From assembly GCA_963920575.1 (NCBI GenBank), contig OY986973.1:19821851-19885850 (forward strand): DNA of 64,000 bases, in the 5' to 3' direction. The position numbers and the translations under genes were made by a program. This document shows positions 1 through 12,869 of the stretch, piece after piece. How positions within the stretch are numbered: position 1 is the first letter of the stretch; the number at the start of each line of letters is the position of its first letter. The notes beneath the pieces were generated by a model. That model made no database searches. It had not been told where the DNA came from and saw only the letters and a list, made by a program, of their open reading frames with translations. Source of the DNA: Narthecium ossifragum. Taxonomy: Eukaryota > Streptophyta > Magnoliopsida > Dioscoreales > Nartheciaceae.

Positions 1-321
1 TCTCTCTAACCCTTCTTTCAGTTAATGCTTGCATGCTATTGTAGTTAAGTTTCATTTTGTTTACTAGCATTCTAGCTGTTAGATTCTTTTCTATCTGAAT
101 TTTCCATCAAGCTAGTTTTTCGAAAAGAGTCCAATTCACCCCCCTCTTGGACCTTCAAGTCCAAGGCTTAGTAACCGAGCAATGTGCGTAACAACGTGTA
201 TTGTTCGCGTCAAACGGCTTAGGATTGAAAAAAAAAACAGAAAGATTAAAGGTGCGTTGACTAGTTATGATTCGTAGCCTTCTGGGCTCGAGCAATTAAG
301 TCTGAGGGGTGCCTTAACACC

Positions 322-1834
322 TGATGAATAAATTTTATATCTCGTAAGTATACGAATCGGTGTAACTAGTATACTAGCAAGACGAGTAGCGTACCCACAG
401 AGATTTGTAGAGATTATTAGAGTAAAATGCTAGAGAACAGAAAAGAAAGAAAATATGGAAGGGAAAATAAGAAATATGAAGTATCGAAAATAGATGCTCT
501 AATAACGAAATGAGAAAATGATGGAAATATGATGGATGAATCCTAAGGTTCCGATTTCACCATAACATACTCATTCTATGCATTAAATCAATCAATATCT
601 CAGTTTAATTCCAAGGGTTCGTTCTTCCAGTATGATGATCCGTTCGATCGCGGTCTTCACCAAGTATCCTCAATTAACCCTACTTAATGAACCCATACCT
701 AAGGGTCAATCAAGAATCCATTAAGCTCTGAAGAACAATTATGAACCAAGAAGTGTCTTAGCTTGAACCTGGCTTCGACTAAATCTCATTCATTCATAGA
801 TCCTGCAAGATTAGGGAATGAACCCTCGCCCAATCTCACATAAAACAATCTATAATACTTCTATTGGCTAGATAAAGGTATTAAAGATCTCAGTTTTACT
901 AATGAATGAAACAAGGAAAATAAACTGATTAAATAATCATGATCCAATAACATAGAATGATTCAGTTAGGCTACATCGGTTCCTTAGCAAAGGGATTAGC
1001 CACTCATGTTCATAAAAACAACCAAGATATTCATAAGAATGATAAGAAAGAAAAACCCTAGATCTTCGTGCGGTCTTCTCCCCTCTTTCCGACCTTCAAA
1101 ACTCCTCCAATAGTGCTGGCTAACCTCCTCCATAAGTCTTGGATGACTTCCTTAAATAGGGGTAAGAAACCCTAATTTTGCTTCAGCCTTTGGATTAAAT
1201 CTGTTCCGTTCGTTTTCAGGTCGTCCGACAAAGGATCGATCTTCTTAAGGATAAAGATCGATCTCCTTACTTTTTTCAATTTTCGTAACCTGGTTCACCC
1301 CGACTAAGATCGATCTCTTTGAGGAAAGAATCGATCTTCTTTCTCCGTAGACTAGGCTCCTTCCACACCGCCCAGGTTCAGATCGATCTTTTAAGGACCA
1401 AATCGATCTTTTTAGAATTGGTCCTCTGTCAACTCTCTGTTAGTGTCTGAGCACAAAAAGGGATCGATCTTCTTTGGATCAGATCGATCTTCTTCTTCCG
1501 TAGTTGCTTGCTCCTGCACCTCTCGTATTAACAATGGCATATCTTCCTCTAGGAAACTCCAAATCATGAACCGTAAAATTCTCTAGAAACTAGACTTCAA
1601 GAGCTTTCCAACCACGTATAGAAGATTATCTGGTTCGTTCTGAGCAGGTACAGATCTGATGTTGAATATGACATATATTTGTTTCTTTAACTCCACTTTC
1701 CTGCATATTCCAAATAACTTTGTGAAGCAGCATATAAGTATAAAAATAGTACTAAAGAGACTAATTAAGGATGAAAAATCCAATAATTAAACTAGTCATA
1801 AGGCTATTCAGAGTGCACTTTCATGCACTCATCA
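322..1834 (-). mobile_element. Solo LTR, Tat-like family, minus orientation
   Basis: The block starts TGATGAATAA and ends CACTCATCA, and is flanked by a perfect 5-bp target duplication ACACC (317-321 and 1835-1839). No internal region accompanies it, so it is a solo LTR left by LTR-LTR recombination. It resembles the solo LTR at 26203-27811 (shared end 'CAGAGTGCACTTTCAT'). Read on the minus strand, GATCGATC motifs (about 1500 down to 1230) precede a TATA-like CTATTTAAG at 1151-1159, which would be the LTR promoter. Confidence 0.8.
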
Positions 1835-2500
1835 ACACCCAATGCCCTAAAATCATTTGGTTTGGGAGTCATAGACTTAAAGCTCGTTACAAGGGCCTAG
1901 AAGAAAGCTTAAGGGATTATAACATTGCACAGTCACGCATTGTCTCAGAAAGAAAAAAAAAACTACAGTGGAGTGAAATAAAAGGAAAAGAAAGTATGCT
2001 TTGAATAAGAGATGATGTTACACTCTTTGCGGACTTGAGAAGCACTTAAGATGACTAATCCGGATTAGGACCTACTTGAGTGACTTTGAAACCCCCATAG
2101 CATGTGCGATATTTCCCCACTACACCTGGATTGCTGGATTACATTTTAATCATACCAAGTGCTTTAAAGTTTTTGAAGTATGGGAACCATGTATTTATTC
2201 GTTTGCTTCTTATATACATGTGATTTGAAGAGTACATTTATGCACATGAATCTATTATCGAGCACTTGGATTAATTTTGATTACTTATGCATTCAGACAT
2301 TGTAACTTGGTATTCCGATTGTAGATGAGATGTTTGTGGGTATCATCTCTGAAAACCCTCACGAGACAAAACTCGTCCTCTAGGGTAAACCTAGGGGTTT
2401 AACGGCATATTGCATTAGCTAAGTGCAATCGTGAGTCCTACGAAAGTGGCTAATTAGATTTTATTTCTCTTCTTTCTTTGCTCAAGAACTAGCAACGTTC

Positions 2501-2513
2501 AAGTTGGGGGGTG
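2501..2513 (+). promoter_or_regulatory. Polypurine tract of Tat-like element
   Basis: AAGTTGGGGGGTG abuts an LTR start TGATGAGTCAC. The equivalent tract next to the left LTR at 19560 reads AAGTTGGGAGATG on the minus strand. It would prime plus-strand DNA synthesis in reverse transcription. Confidence 0.6.
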
Positions 2514-3993
2514 TGATGAGTCACGAAATATATACAATTCACCCTCTTAACTTAGCTTTGTTAGCTCTAGAGCAATGCATTTATAATAAACTTCATGGAG
2601 TTTCAGATACATACACTCCTAAGGCGGCTTGGATCGAATTTGGTGTTAAAAAGGGCATCAAGAACACAAGTTGAAAAGTCCGTCGGATCAATCCGCATAA
2701 TCCCCCAATCAATCCGCATAATCCCCCAATCTATGCGGATTGATCCGTTTTTAGTATATCAGAAAGCAAATATTGAGGGAATCGATCCATCTAGAATAAG
2801 GGATGGACCCCAACATCGCTGATGTGGCGTAAGTGATGGCCCAAATTTAATCCAAGGGATGTAAGCTAAGAGGATTTTGATTTTGATGGGGGTTTTTACC
2901 CCAAAGAGGCCAGCTGGACGTGGGGCAGCAAGGAGGATGTGGCTGGACAGCATGGGGCTCTCACGAGGGCTCTCTTGGGGAGGGTCAGCTGGGCTCTTGA
3001 GGGTTGGCTCTCTTGGGCTGGTTGGAGGGGAAGAAGAGGGTTTCCAACCCTAGGAAGGAAAGCCTATAAACCCATCTCGAAGGGAGGCATGAAGGAAGGA
3101 TCATCTCCAACCTCCATGGATCCATCCAAGATGAGTAGCTAGCTTCCTTTCTCTTGGGATTTCCATGTAGTTGTAGGAATCTTTTGTAGTTTTCTTAAGG
3201 ATTTTTTATGTGTAATCTATGGGGATGATCTATTGTATGGTTTTGAGCATTATTTCTCTATCTTTTGTAATGGGATCTTATTTTTGAATGGATGAATGCC
3301 CTTTATTGGTATGAGTTAGAACTTGTGCATGATGGGTGTTTGTTGTTATGCCCCAATGAGTTGAATGTGCTAGAAACACATCCATTTACATTGGGAGGAT
3401 ATATAGCCCTAGATTGGAGTTCAGGGATGCTAGAACCATCCCTATCCCTCTAATTAGAGAGTCCATTTTATCTCTTTCTTGCATTGGATTCGAGGTGCTA
3501 GAACCATCTCAATTTAATGCCGGATTCCATACAATACCTTTTTCTTGTGACGAATCGATCTTAATCGAAGGTTCGTTAGCGACGATAGAAGTTAATCACT
3601 CATTCATCGACTTTGTGAATGTGATTTTTGCCGGTGGAAGATTCTAAGCCAACTTCCGTTGAGCGATAAGTGAGGCTAACCACCCGCCTGTCGACTTCTA
3701 GATTTCGATCGTCCCAATTGGATTATACACATTAATTCCTTAGGAGGCTACGATAGAACCTACAATGAAATGGAAATCCCAAGACTTCTCCATATTAATT
3801 TTATTTCCCTTTACATAGTTAATTACCTTAATCGTCATTAATCCAAAACCCAAATTATTTTAGCTATTGCTGGGAGTCATCTATTGAGTACGTTAATCAA
3901 TTCTCATTTCCCTGTGGATCGACCCGGACTCCCGCTAACTACGTAGTAGTTAGTTAGGATTCGGTGAATTTTGTAATCCTGACGCCCTAGTCA
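2514..3993 (+). mobile_element. 3' LTR of Tat-like element
   Basis: This 1.48-kb LTR begins TGATGAGTCAC right after a polypurine tract and ends about TAGTCA. It is related along most of its length to the minus-strand LTR at 61752-63248 (1497 bp), including the segment 'GTGGATCGACCCGGACTC' near its end. A TATA-like CTATAAACC lies at about 3063. The short ORFs inside have no family signature. The exact 3' end is set by comparison with the other copy and may be off by a few bases. Confidence 0.7.
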
Positions 3994-4084
3994 CTTTTGT
4001 CATGTCTTCTAGTGTAGTTCTTTCTATTTCCGAGCCCTACCTTTATTGAATCTCGGGACGAGATTTCCTTTAAGGTTAATAGGA
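3994..4084 (+). mobile_element. 3' end of Tekay-like internal region
   Basis: About 90 bases including 'TCTCGGGACGAGATTTC', which resembles the extreme pol end and polypurine segment that precede the 3' LTR in Tekay/Del chromoviruses. It directly abuts an LTR starting TGTGAGGACC. The remainder of this element is missing upstream, replaced by the Tat-like LTR. Confidence 0.5.
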
Positions 4085-7000
4085 TGTGAGGACCAGTATC
4101 TCTACCCCTGTGGCTCGTTCTAGACCGCAAGGGCAATTTGGTAAATTACGTCTTGTCGGTTTGTTCCACACCCGCGTGTGCACACACTGACCATGTTTGT
4201 GTTAGTGTTTGATTAGAAAGGTTAGGTGGACTCGGGATCGAAAGATCCGGGCTTGGGCTTGAGTTTTAGCCCAAGTCTAGCTTTCTGCACCTAAAGAATC
4301 GATCTTTCCTTGCTAGAAGATTGATCTTTTAATGCCAGAAAGTCAATGCGCGATCGTCATGAAGGAAAGATCGATCATTCATAGGTCGGTTCGTTCGTCT
4401 ATAAATGGACGTAACCCTCTTCCTTGAATCCCTTTTGAAATCCGCGTTCTTGAGCTCAGAGCTGCCGGATTTTGAGGAGTTTTGGGACGATCCAAGGCAT
4501 AGCAGCTGGGATTGAAGCAGCTATTGCCTAGGTAGGGATCCTACCTACGTTTGTTTTCAGTTTTTGTGAGTTTTGAGTTGATTGTGTTTTCTTTTGCTTA
4601 GATCTCACTGAATACTTGTTAGTTTGTAGTATTTCCACCAGTTTTGGACTCGTAGTCCTTCGCACTACCAGATCCCAAGGTTTTGTGGGATTTGGTGGAG
4701 TTGTCCGACGGTATTTCTCGCCGGAGGTTTGCTAGAGAACCCAACAAGATCGATCTTTCTGGGAGAAAGATCGATCCTTCATTATTGGTCATGATGAACC
4801 CGAGCATGATCGATCATCCTTCATTATTGGTCATGATGAACCCGAGCATGATCGATCATCTGGTGAGGATGATCGATCTTTGTGCCTTGGGTAGCATAGG
4901 ATCCCCCTTGTCGCGAGGAGGATCGATCTTCCTAGGAGGAAGGATCGATCTTCCTTGGCGCAACAAGAGGGTGCCCTTTGTCACGAGGATGATCGATCTT
5001 CCTGGGAGGAAGGATCGATCTTCTTTGGCTCGACAGGAAGGGAAGGCTCTCTGTTACTTGGAACATCGATCTTTCCTTAAGACAGAGAGGGATTTTTCTT
5101 GGTTTTGCCCGCGGGACTTTGTATGTACAGTTTTTCTTATAGCTTTATATCTTGTACATACTCTTAAGTATGCTAGCTCCATATTAGGGGCAGTGGTGAA
5201 CCAGGAGAGTGATGACTCCTGGGATGTTTAGAATATGTGGGCGAGTGGCCCTACAGCTTTCCTTAGCCTTGCATACCGGCGTGCGCTGAGGGCTTTTACC
5301 TACGTGGTTTGTCTCTGTTGTTTGCGGGGCTACTTCCTGATGCAGGTTGCTGGTGAACTGGCTGGCAGTTGGTGTGTACCACTGCAGCAGTTCCAGACCT
5401 TAAATACATGTTCACCACCCCGAGCCCGCAGAGTACCGAGCCCAGACCGTGTTATGCTATCATCACATACTGCAGCATGCTTTAACTGTTATCTATGTGT
5501 ATGTTCATCGGATGCATCTCTGTTGTGCATTAGTTGCATGGTTAGGGCGTGGGCGATCTATGGGTCGCCGTCCCGAGCTTGGATTTAGCCCTAGGACCGG
5601 GGTTGGGTAGTTTGAACCCGGTTTGAATTGTGGTGTACATTCAAATTCGATGATAGGCCTAGATGACTGGTACACCTGTTGCTTGATGATTGTAGAGGTC
5701 GTGTCGGCCTCGAGTCGGATGCTGAGGTGTAGCCGGTGTCCCACTATGTTGACCCTTGAGTAGAGGGGTTGCCTACTCAGCGGTGTCATTTCCCGCCTAC
5801 AATGTCCTTCCCTGCTTGTGGGCCAGCAGTGTTAGTTCCTTCTTATTGTGTGTGACCCGTCGTGTGACCAGTTCTTCTGGAAGACCATGATCGTGGGCCT
5901 CAGGGACACACGGTGGGGTTATGGGGCCTCTGTATACACCCAGGTCTTACAAGAGTCATTACATCAAGAATAAAAAGAGAAATCTAAGAGAAAGCCCTAA
6001 GACATCATGAAATTCCCAAGGAGAAGGGATTTAGCTACTCATCTTGGGTAGGAGATCCATGGAGGAGGAGGCTTTACCCATCTTCTCCATCAAAATGCAC
6101 CCGATGATGCCCTAAATCTCTCTCTCACTCTAAGGGGGAAGAAGGCTGGAGAGAGGAGGGAAAAATACTGGAGAAAAGATGGGAAAAGATCCAAAAATAA
6201 GAGCCAAAACCCCTATTTATAGGTCCCAAGTCGGGGACCCTCGGATCATATCAGAACCGTCCGTTTTTACCCGTCATGAGGTCTTGGATCGATCCGAAAT
6301 AGGTTTGGATCGATCCAAGATGTCAAAATTTGGGTTTCTAACTGCTTGGATCGATCCAAACTAACAGAGAGTTATGGTTCCCTGGAAAGGATTTTGGATA
6401 AATCCAGACTGGTTCGGATCGATCCGAATATGTTTGGATCGATCCAAACTCAGTTTGGATCGATCCGATGTGTAAAACTGCAAAATTGGTCCCTGGAAAG
6501 GGTTTTGGATCGATCCAGACTGGTTCGGATCGATCCGAATATGTGTGGATCGATTCAGACTGGTTTGGATCGATCCAAATATTCTGGATCCATCCAGACT
6601 AGGTCTGGATCAAGTCTGGATCCATCCAGACTGGATCTGGATCAAGTCTGGATCAATCCAGACTGAGTCTGGATCAATTCTGGATCCATCCAGACTGGGT
6701 TTAATCTGGATTCAATTCAGACTTGATCTGATTCAATCCAAATATGGCAGATTTTGTGCAATTTATGTCTTTTAAGCCCGGAATTGATGCAACTCTCTTT
6801 GGAAACTCTTGTACCTGAAATAACATGAAAAGATATTAGAAATGCATTGCTTGAGAGCTAACAAAGCCAACTTAAATGGGTGAATTATGTATATTTTGTG
6901 ACTCATCAGAGGGCGACACTGTTGCGTTTCCCTCTTCCTTCTGTGTGTTGTAGTGTAGTTTCCCTGCTGAGCTTAGTTGCTCACTCCTACCCGGGCTGCG

Positions 7001-7375
7001 TTTTATAGGTGTAGGCGCTAGCTCCTCTTAGGTTGCCCCTATCGGGCAGTTGGTCGGCTGTGCGGCGACGTCAGGCGGAGTCTGAGAGGTGGCGATCTTT
7101 TTACTACTTTAAACCTTGTTAGTTACTCTCTTACGGGAGTAAATATTGTATTTGGATCTTCCCCTCTCCGAGGATATGTATATTAAACTCTTTTTGGATT
7201 TGTAATCTTGGGTTCGAGGTTGTTTAAATTATTGTCTTTTAATTGAGGGTGTTTTTGGTGAACTATTTAGGGAGACCAATAGGTTAGAGGGACCCTCGTC
7301 AAATTTTTCGCATTTCGTTAGGTTTCGGTTCGCGTCGCTCAGCCCGGTTGGGCTTTCGCGGGTTAGGGCGCGACA
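4085..7375 (+). mobile_element. LTR of type A (Tekay-like), with nested LTR fragment
   Basis: It starts TGTGAGGACC and ends GGGCGCGACA. Without the inserted block at about 5955-6908 it is about 2.3 kb, the same as the A-type LTRs at 12870-16899 and 49985-55513. A TATA-like CTATAAATGG is at 4399-4408. Two tandem duplications lie inside: a 42-bp unit at 4776-4859 and a roughly 68-bp unit at about 4908-5043, both built around GATCGATC palindromes. ORFs here (for example 4683-5231) are by-products of these repeats and match no known protein. Confidence 0.7.
5955..6908 (-). mobile_element. Truncated Tat-like LTR inserted in the A-type LTR
   Basis: The right end is GTGACTCATCA, the minus-strand start of Tat-like LTRs. 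The host LTR resumes with 'GAGGGCGACACT', matching the minus-strand A copy near 50380. The left boundary is less clear and the block is 0.95 kb against about 1.5 kb for full copies, so its left part was lost. A very dense array of GGATCGATCC-type palindromes (6285-6720) lies, on the minus strand, just upstream of a TATA box CTATAAATAG (6213-6222). Confidence 0.6.
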
Positions 7376-8446
7376 TTTGTACTCCCCTTCCTCTCTATGC
7401 TAGTTAGATTCATGTCGGCTTGATTTGAGTTCTTAGTTCTTCACCTAGGTATCTGAATTAATACCTGACTGAGGGTTGCTTGACTTGCTGGTTGTGCTAT
7501 ATCGGTTTGATCATATAGTTGAGGTTGGTTGTTCGCTGGTCCCTCTCCCTTCCGGTTGGTCTTTGGATCCACGACTTCCCTATTAAGCTCGCGGCTTCTA
7601 GTTGATGTTCTTCTATCTTCTTTACTGTAGTAGCCTGGATCTTTGGATGCCAATGGATTTATGATGATATTTCTTCTCTTTAGATTCTTAGTTCTTCTTC
7701 CTACCTTTCTAGCCTAATTCATCTTATGTTATATCATATAGTTGTTTGTTGAAATGCTAGGCTGCCGTTTGATCATGGCAATAATCCCCTGTGATTATGG
7801 TATATGTATGTCAATCATGTCAATTGCATATTTTTGTAACATACTCCTTTCTCTATTCAATTCCTTTGAATTAATGTTAACCTCGCAATTCTTATGATTT
7901 CTGGACAGGAGCCCTCAGGGAGTCGACGAGGCTAGGGTTAGCCTCTTGGCATAATCCAGACTTGATGGAAGTTGATACAGTTGCAATTTACCATCCTTGA
8001 GAGTGTCGTAAAGTAGAACATTACTGGGTTTTATGCTCACCCTACCCAGGCTGCGCTTCCAGGTACAAGCACCGTCCCTTCCACTTCGGTAGCCACAGGC
8101 GGATCAGCTTTCGGAGGCGGTTCCACTTCAGGTGGACTTTGAGGTCGTCAGCGGATTGAGGGATTCATTTTAGTATCTTACTTTCATTTTGATGTTATTC
8201 AGTCTTGCGAACTTGTACTTCTTATTTGAGGACAAATTGTATAACTTTAATTTTAATTAATGAGAAAGGATGTTTTCTATAAATGTTTAAATTGGGTTTG
8301 TAATAGTTGTAATTTTATTTTCTAGCCTTCGAATCAAATTATCAAATTTATAGTGATTGTATACTTGTCGCGTCTATTGATGATGTAAACATATTTAGGT
8401 GATTCATGCCCCGATCTGGATGGGTTTTTTGGGTCGGGGAGTGATA
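7376..8446 (+). mobile_element. 3' part of a B-type (Tekay-like) LTR and unassigned flank
   Basis: From about 7870 the sequence follows the 3' part of the LTR at 8930-11815, including the segment 'GTAGAACATTACTGGG', the 'CTACCCAGGCTGCG' stretch and the terminal 'GGATGGGTTTTTTGGGTCGG'. It ends GTGATA instead of GTGACA at 8446. I see no matching 5' half. Bases 7376-7870 show nothing I can assign. Confidence 0.45.
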
Positions 8447-8473
8447 GGGACATGTGAATGTTGTATTCTTTTG

Positions 8474-8915
8474 GTCATGGGGATTTATGGCTACTTGGTT
8501 GTACCCGAAGTAACCACGAAGAAAGCAATAGTACGATTGGCCAAATGGTCATAGATCCTAATGAATGGCAATGAGAAATGGTATTTTCGAGCCAAAGCGT
8601 TCAATTGTCTATAATCAATGCAAACTCCTCATCCCGTGGTTTGGCGAGTTGAGATGTTCTCCCCCTTGTCGTTTTTAACCACCGTGATCCCCGATTTCTT
8701 AGGGGTGACTTAGGTTGGCCTAATCCAATTGGAATCCGAGATAGGGTATATAATCCTTGCATCTAAGAGTATAACCACCTCTTTCATTACTGCTTCTTTC
8801 ATGAGAGAATTGAGACGACGTTGTATCTCCCTCACACATTTGGTCTCATCCTCTAAATGTATGCTATGCATGCAAATCGAGGGGTCTATGCCTCTAAGAT
8901 CACCAATGGGGCCAC
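8474..8915 (-). pseudogene. Broken Athila/Tat-type reverse transcriptase fragment
   Basis: Minus-strand translation gives successive pieces typical of the Athila/Tat reverse transcriptase: GIDPSICMHSIHLEDETK, LLDARIIYPISDSNW, GITVVKNDKGE, GVCIDYRQLNA and FGYNQVAINPHD. These are the N-terminal palm and fingers region. A stop codon and at least one frameshift separate them, so it cannot encode an enzyme. The piece ends where the Tekay 5' LTR starts (8930), so the Tekay element probably inserted into it. The catalytic YVDD region is absent. Confidence 0.85.
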
Positions 8916-8929
8916 CCTATGGCTCTTCT

Positions 8930-11815
8930 TGTGAGGAACTGTTCCTCTGACCTTGCTCGACCCCGTGGGTCGAGGGCCATTTCTTGTTGGTTTGGTTCCG
9001 CGTCGGGTACGATCAGGTGATCGTATGACTGTTTCTGACCCTAGGGGCAATTTGGTAAAGTTGCTCCCTGGCGGTCGGTTTCACACCCGTGTTACACACA
9101 CTGCCTTGGATTGATGTATGTGTTTGATTAGGACCTTAGGGGTGCTTCCGATCGGAAGATCGGGGCTCGATTGGGAAAGATCGAATCGGACGGCTGAGAT
9201 CAATTCTGATCTCTATAAATACCCTTTCTTTCCACTCTCTTCTCTTTCTTTTCTCTTCTCTCCTCTCTCTCTCCTCGTGGGCTCCCGGCTGGAGCTTGGG
9301 CTGTGGCTTTTCGGCGCGGATCCGCGTGGATCAGAGGCGAGGGATTCATAGATCGCTTGCTTGTTGCTACATGTAGGTGTTTCTACCCAATTCTAGTGAA
9401 TTGGTAACCCTAGGATCGCTTTTATTGTGTTAGTGGTTGTTGTATGCTTTCCTTTTTTGTATTCTAGCTCCTTGCTATGTTTAGAAGCTATCAATGGTTT
9501 CATTTCTGTATTCTTTCGACGGGTTCGGACTCAGATATGATATTTCACGATCTGAGTTTGGTTTTTATTGCATGAGTGAATCCCCCACCACCAAATAGAC
9601 CTTCCTGCAAAGTTTGAATGGATTTCATCGCCGTTTGCTAGATCAAATTCAACAAATTGAGTTTTCATCGGTTTTCGTCAGCTTACGGTCAATTTGTTTT
9701 AATTCCGGGGATTTGATCATCCAAAGTTGGATTTCTTGATTTCGGTAGATTCCCCACATCCAATTGCACACCTCAGCCAAGTTTGGTTTGATTTTGATAT
9801 GTTTTGATAGATCGGATCCAAGAAATTGGATTTCATGCACTATTCACTTAGGTTGGCGACTATAAAGGATCGATCAGCGTTCTGTCTCTTCTGAAGGAGA
9901 TCGATCTTCTAGGTAAGGAGATCGATCTTCTAGGTAAGAAGATCGATCTCATTTATTCCAGACAGAACCCCGTTTTGGGAAGATCGATCTTCTTGGATCA
10001 GTAGATCGATCTCTCCCGTTCTAGACAGAACACCCACTTTGAGAAGATCGATATTCTTGGATGAGAAGATCAATCTCTTTGTTTCAGATAGAAGACCCCT
10101 CTTGGAGGATCAATCACTTGTATGATGATGGTTGGCTTTGAAGAGAAGATCGATCTTCACATGGTGTGAAGATCGATCTCTTGTTTGTTGCTAACATATT
10201 TCGATCCAATTTCGTTGTTCTTGATTTTCTTTCGCCCTGGTTCTCTCATGTGGCTTTTCCGATGATATGTAAGGATTATTATAATAATTTGATTGGAATT
10301 TTGACGGGTTTTCCTTCGGACTATGCCGTGATTTGTATTTCGGATCGGTTTACCGATTTCTATCGGTTTTCAAGCAGTTTCCAGACAAAGCATGTTATAC
10401 CTATATAGATATAGTTTGTGATTGCTTTATCACTTTATGGTTAACCGAGAGGGTGATGACTCCCGGGAATGTTTAGTATAAATGGGCCGAAGGTGTGCCC
10501 TCCATGCTTAGAATAACTTTACTGCTTTAAATATAACCCAACTGATTGCCGGCGTGCACCAGGGGCAGTAGAGTAAAATGAATGAATGTATTGTTTGTGG
10601 TTCGCCGGGGTTGCATCCCCGTTGTAGCAATTTTGGTTGACGACTGTGGACGCCGTTGTAATACCGAAATTGGCTCTGTTGCTTGTTGTTGTGCTTGTGG
10701 ACCAGTTACCTGCGGGTAACTGTGGAACCTTTGCCTGTCATGTGCCAGGGTGCACTGAAGGCTATTGTATATATGCTTTATGTTTACTTTGTTAGTTAGA
10801 TCTTCATTGGTTTAGACCCTTGCTATGCTCACCCTTTGGTTAGCTTCAGGCTATGCCCAGCCCCTGCATAATTGATGTCATATTGTTGCATGCTTATATC
10901 TTTTTATTTGTGCATGAGCATTGCATGTATCTTATTTGTATTAGAACATAAGGTTAGGGCATGGGTGAATAGGGTCTTCGCCGATCCGAGGCTCCCGGGT
11001 AGCTCGGATCTATCTCTAGGATCGAGGATGGGTAGTAAGATCTAGGGCATGATTGTTTTAGGTTGGAATCATTGTATTTCTTGAGGTTGGTCTCTAGTTG
11101 GCTATAATCATTTCTGATTGAGGTATAGAGATCACCCAGGGATCCAATCTTAGTACCTGTGTTAGGGGAAGTTACGTGTCACCCTGTGTCCTACCCCTTT
11201 CTCTTCAGTGCTTGGTTGTAGAGAGAGGGGCGGTTGTTGACAGTGGAGGTCACAGAGCGGGTGCCCTGGGATAGGCGGTGGGCGTAGCGTGAGTTTCCCC
11301 TAGAGATGAGATGGAACCCCGGGACTTTGTAGTTCCCTTCCCTTCTGTATGCCGTAGAGTAGAACCCTACTGAGTTTTGTTGCTCACTCCTACCCGAGCT
11401 GTGTTTTGCAGGTGCAGGCGTCAGCTCATCCTCTGTAGTTCCAGCTGGACCAGCTCTTGGCGGCGCGACGAGTTCCGGAGGCGTTTGAGGTTGTTGTGGG
11501 AGATTTGTTATACTTTTGATAGTTTTGTATAAAGACATCCCTCGAGGTTTTATTTAAATGTATAATTTTCTCTCTTCGAGGATTTTTGTTAAGAATTTTT
11601 ATTTAGTGTCTAATAGTACAATTTGATGTTAGCTTAATAGAATCTTGCTTCTTCAATCTTGTAGTTTAGATTGTTAGAATTACAGCTTTACCCTTGGAAG
11701 TCAGATTGTTCAAATTATCCCTTTTTCTGCATTGTATCACGCCAGATTGGATGTGAGTGGTAGTAGGAATCCTCATGTCCCGGACCGGATGGGTTTTCTG
11801 GGTCAGGGTGTGACA
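8930..11815 (+). mobile_element. 5' LTR of the interrupted Tekay element (type B)
   Basis: The LTR starts TGTGAGGAAC, ends GGGTGTGACA and is followed two bases later by a tRNA-Met-type primer binding site, which sets it as a 5' LTR. Length is 2886 bp, close to the 3.2-kb minus-strand B copy at 52095-55297. A TATA-like CTATAAATAC is at 9213-9222. A run of AAGATCGATCTT palindromes lies at about 9865-10175. The matching 3' LTR of this element is not in the window. Confidence 0.8.
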
Positions 11816-11817
11816 AC

Positions 11818-11833
11818 TTGGTATCATAGCAGG
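11818..11833 (+). promoter_or_regulatory. Primer binding site, initiator tRNA-Met type
   Basis: TTGGTATCATAGCAGG, two bases after the LTR end, matches the TGGTATCAGAGC start used by gypsy and copia elements primed by initiator tRNA-Met, with one mismatch. Confidence 0.8.
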
Positions 11834-12017
11834 CTTTAGGTCCCAGGGATAGGATTAGGCTTGCGGTTCAGGTTTTTAGGTGGAATGGGATAGTTCTAAG
11901 AGTAGAGCATCCCTATGTGCTTGTTCTTGCTCGTATGTAATTTGTTTTCTCTTTATTGATCGTTGTTTTGTTTTGGTCTCTTACGAGTGTACACTTGTCG
12001 TCTTTGGCAAACTTGCA

Positions 12018-12869
12018 GATGACAGGGAGTCGGGTTAGCTGTTCTGTTTTGGGTCGCGATAGTGCGCACGACTAGCGCGTCGCCCGACGGGCCGTAGGGG
12101 CCAAGACATCCCTACCCCGGGCACCTGCACCAGAGCCAGGGCTGAGGTTTGAGGTCGTGGTGGAGGAGGATGCTTATTTTATCGCCGAGGAGGTCTCTCC
12201 CCCACTCGACCAGCGTGTTGTTGTGACAGCGGTGATCGACTTCCAAAGGCTGAACTCGCATAGGTTCAGCGGTGCTGGGAGCGATCCAGCGATGGCGGAC
12301 GACTGGCTGCGTCCTTGACACTCTTTTCGTCCAGGATGATTGGATTCGAGTCAGACTTGCCGCGTTCCACCTCGACAGGGACTCTTTGAACTGGTGGCAC
12401 TCAGCTCAGGCCGCTAGGAACGGGAGTGACCCATCATGGGCCGTGTTCCGGTCGTCTTTCCTCGACGCGTACTTTCCCCGAAGTGCGCGTTCGGTCATTG
12501 TCTGTGAGTACCAGAGCCTTTCTCAGGGTACTCAGTCCATCGTGCAATACGCGGCTAGGTTCTCTGGACTAGCCAGGTTCGCTGAAGCAGTATTGAGTGA
12601 CCCTCTTGCCAGAGTCGAACAGTTTCAGTGGGGGCTTAGGCCCGAGCTCAGGTGGCGGATTGCGGCGCATCGCTCCAGCACGTACGCAGAGGTACTGGAC
12701 TGTACCTTAGCAGTGGAAGCTCAGTTGCAGGAACCGGGGCCCAGGACAGTCCAGTTGGTGCCATCTGCGAGTACGAGTACTAGAGGCCAGCCGCAGAGAG
12801 TAGCCCATGGTAGAGGTGGTTCGTGGAGACCACGGACGCATCCACGACGCCAGCATCCATACCAGCATA
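12018..12869 (+). pseudogene. Tekay gag, N-terminal part, frameshifted
   Basis: Two frames together give a gag-like protein. The first piece contains VVVTAVIDFQRLNSHRFSG. The second, open from about 12305 to 12869, contains WIRVRLAAFHLDRDSLNWW, FLDAYFPRSARS and GLRPELRWRIA, the usual retrotransposon gag (capsid) pattern of amphipathic helices. At least one frameshift near 12305 joins them. The reading frame is cut at 12869 by an inserted LTR and gag resumes at 16900. Confidence 0.8.

Larger units (their letters stand above)
1..2513 (+). mobile_element. Internal 3' region of a Tat-like gypsy element, interrupted
   Basis: Bases 1-321 and 1835-2513 read as one non-coding stretch once the solo LTR at 322-1834 is removed. 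The tail (about 2400-2513) matches, in opposite orientation, the region next to the left LTR of the element at 18142-25440: both have the phrase around 'cctacgaaagtg', the 'actagcaa' stretch and a purine tract just before an LTR starting TGATG. The tract AAGTTGGGGGGTG at 2501-2513 is the likely polypurine tract. No coding remnant is visible. The 5' part lies outside the window. Assignment to the Tat/Athila group is by this relationship and is inferred. Confidence 0.6.

Noticed and set aside
1230..1500. GATCGATC runs as linker or vector contamination
   Set aside because: They occur at many places with family-specific flanks and inside LTRs bounded by target duplications, so they are native.
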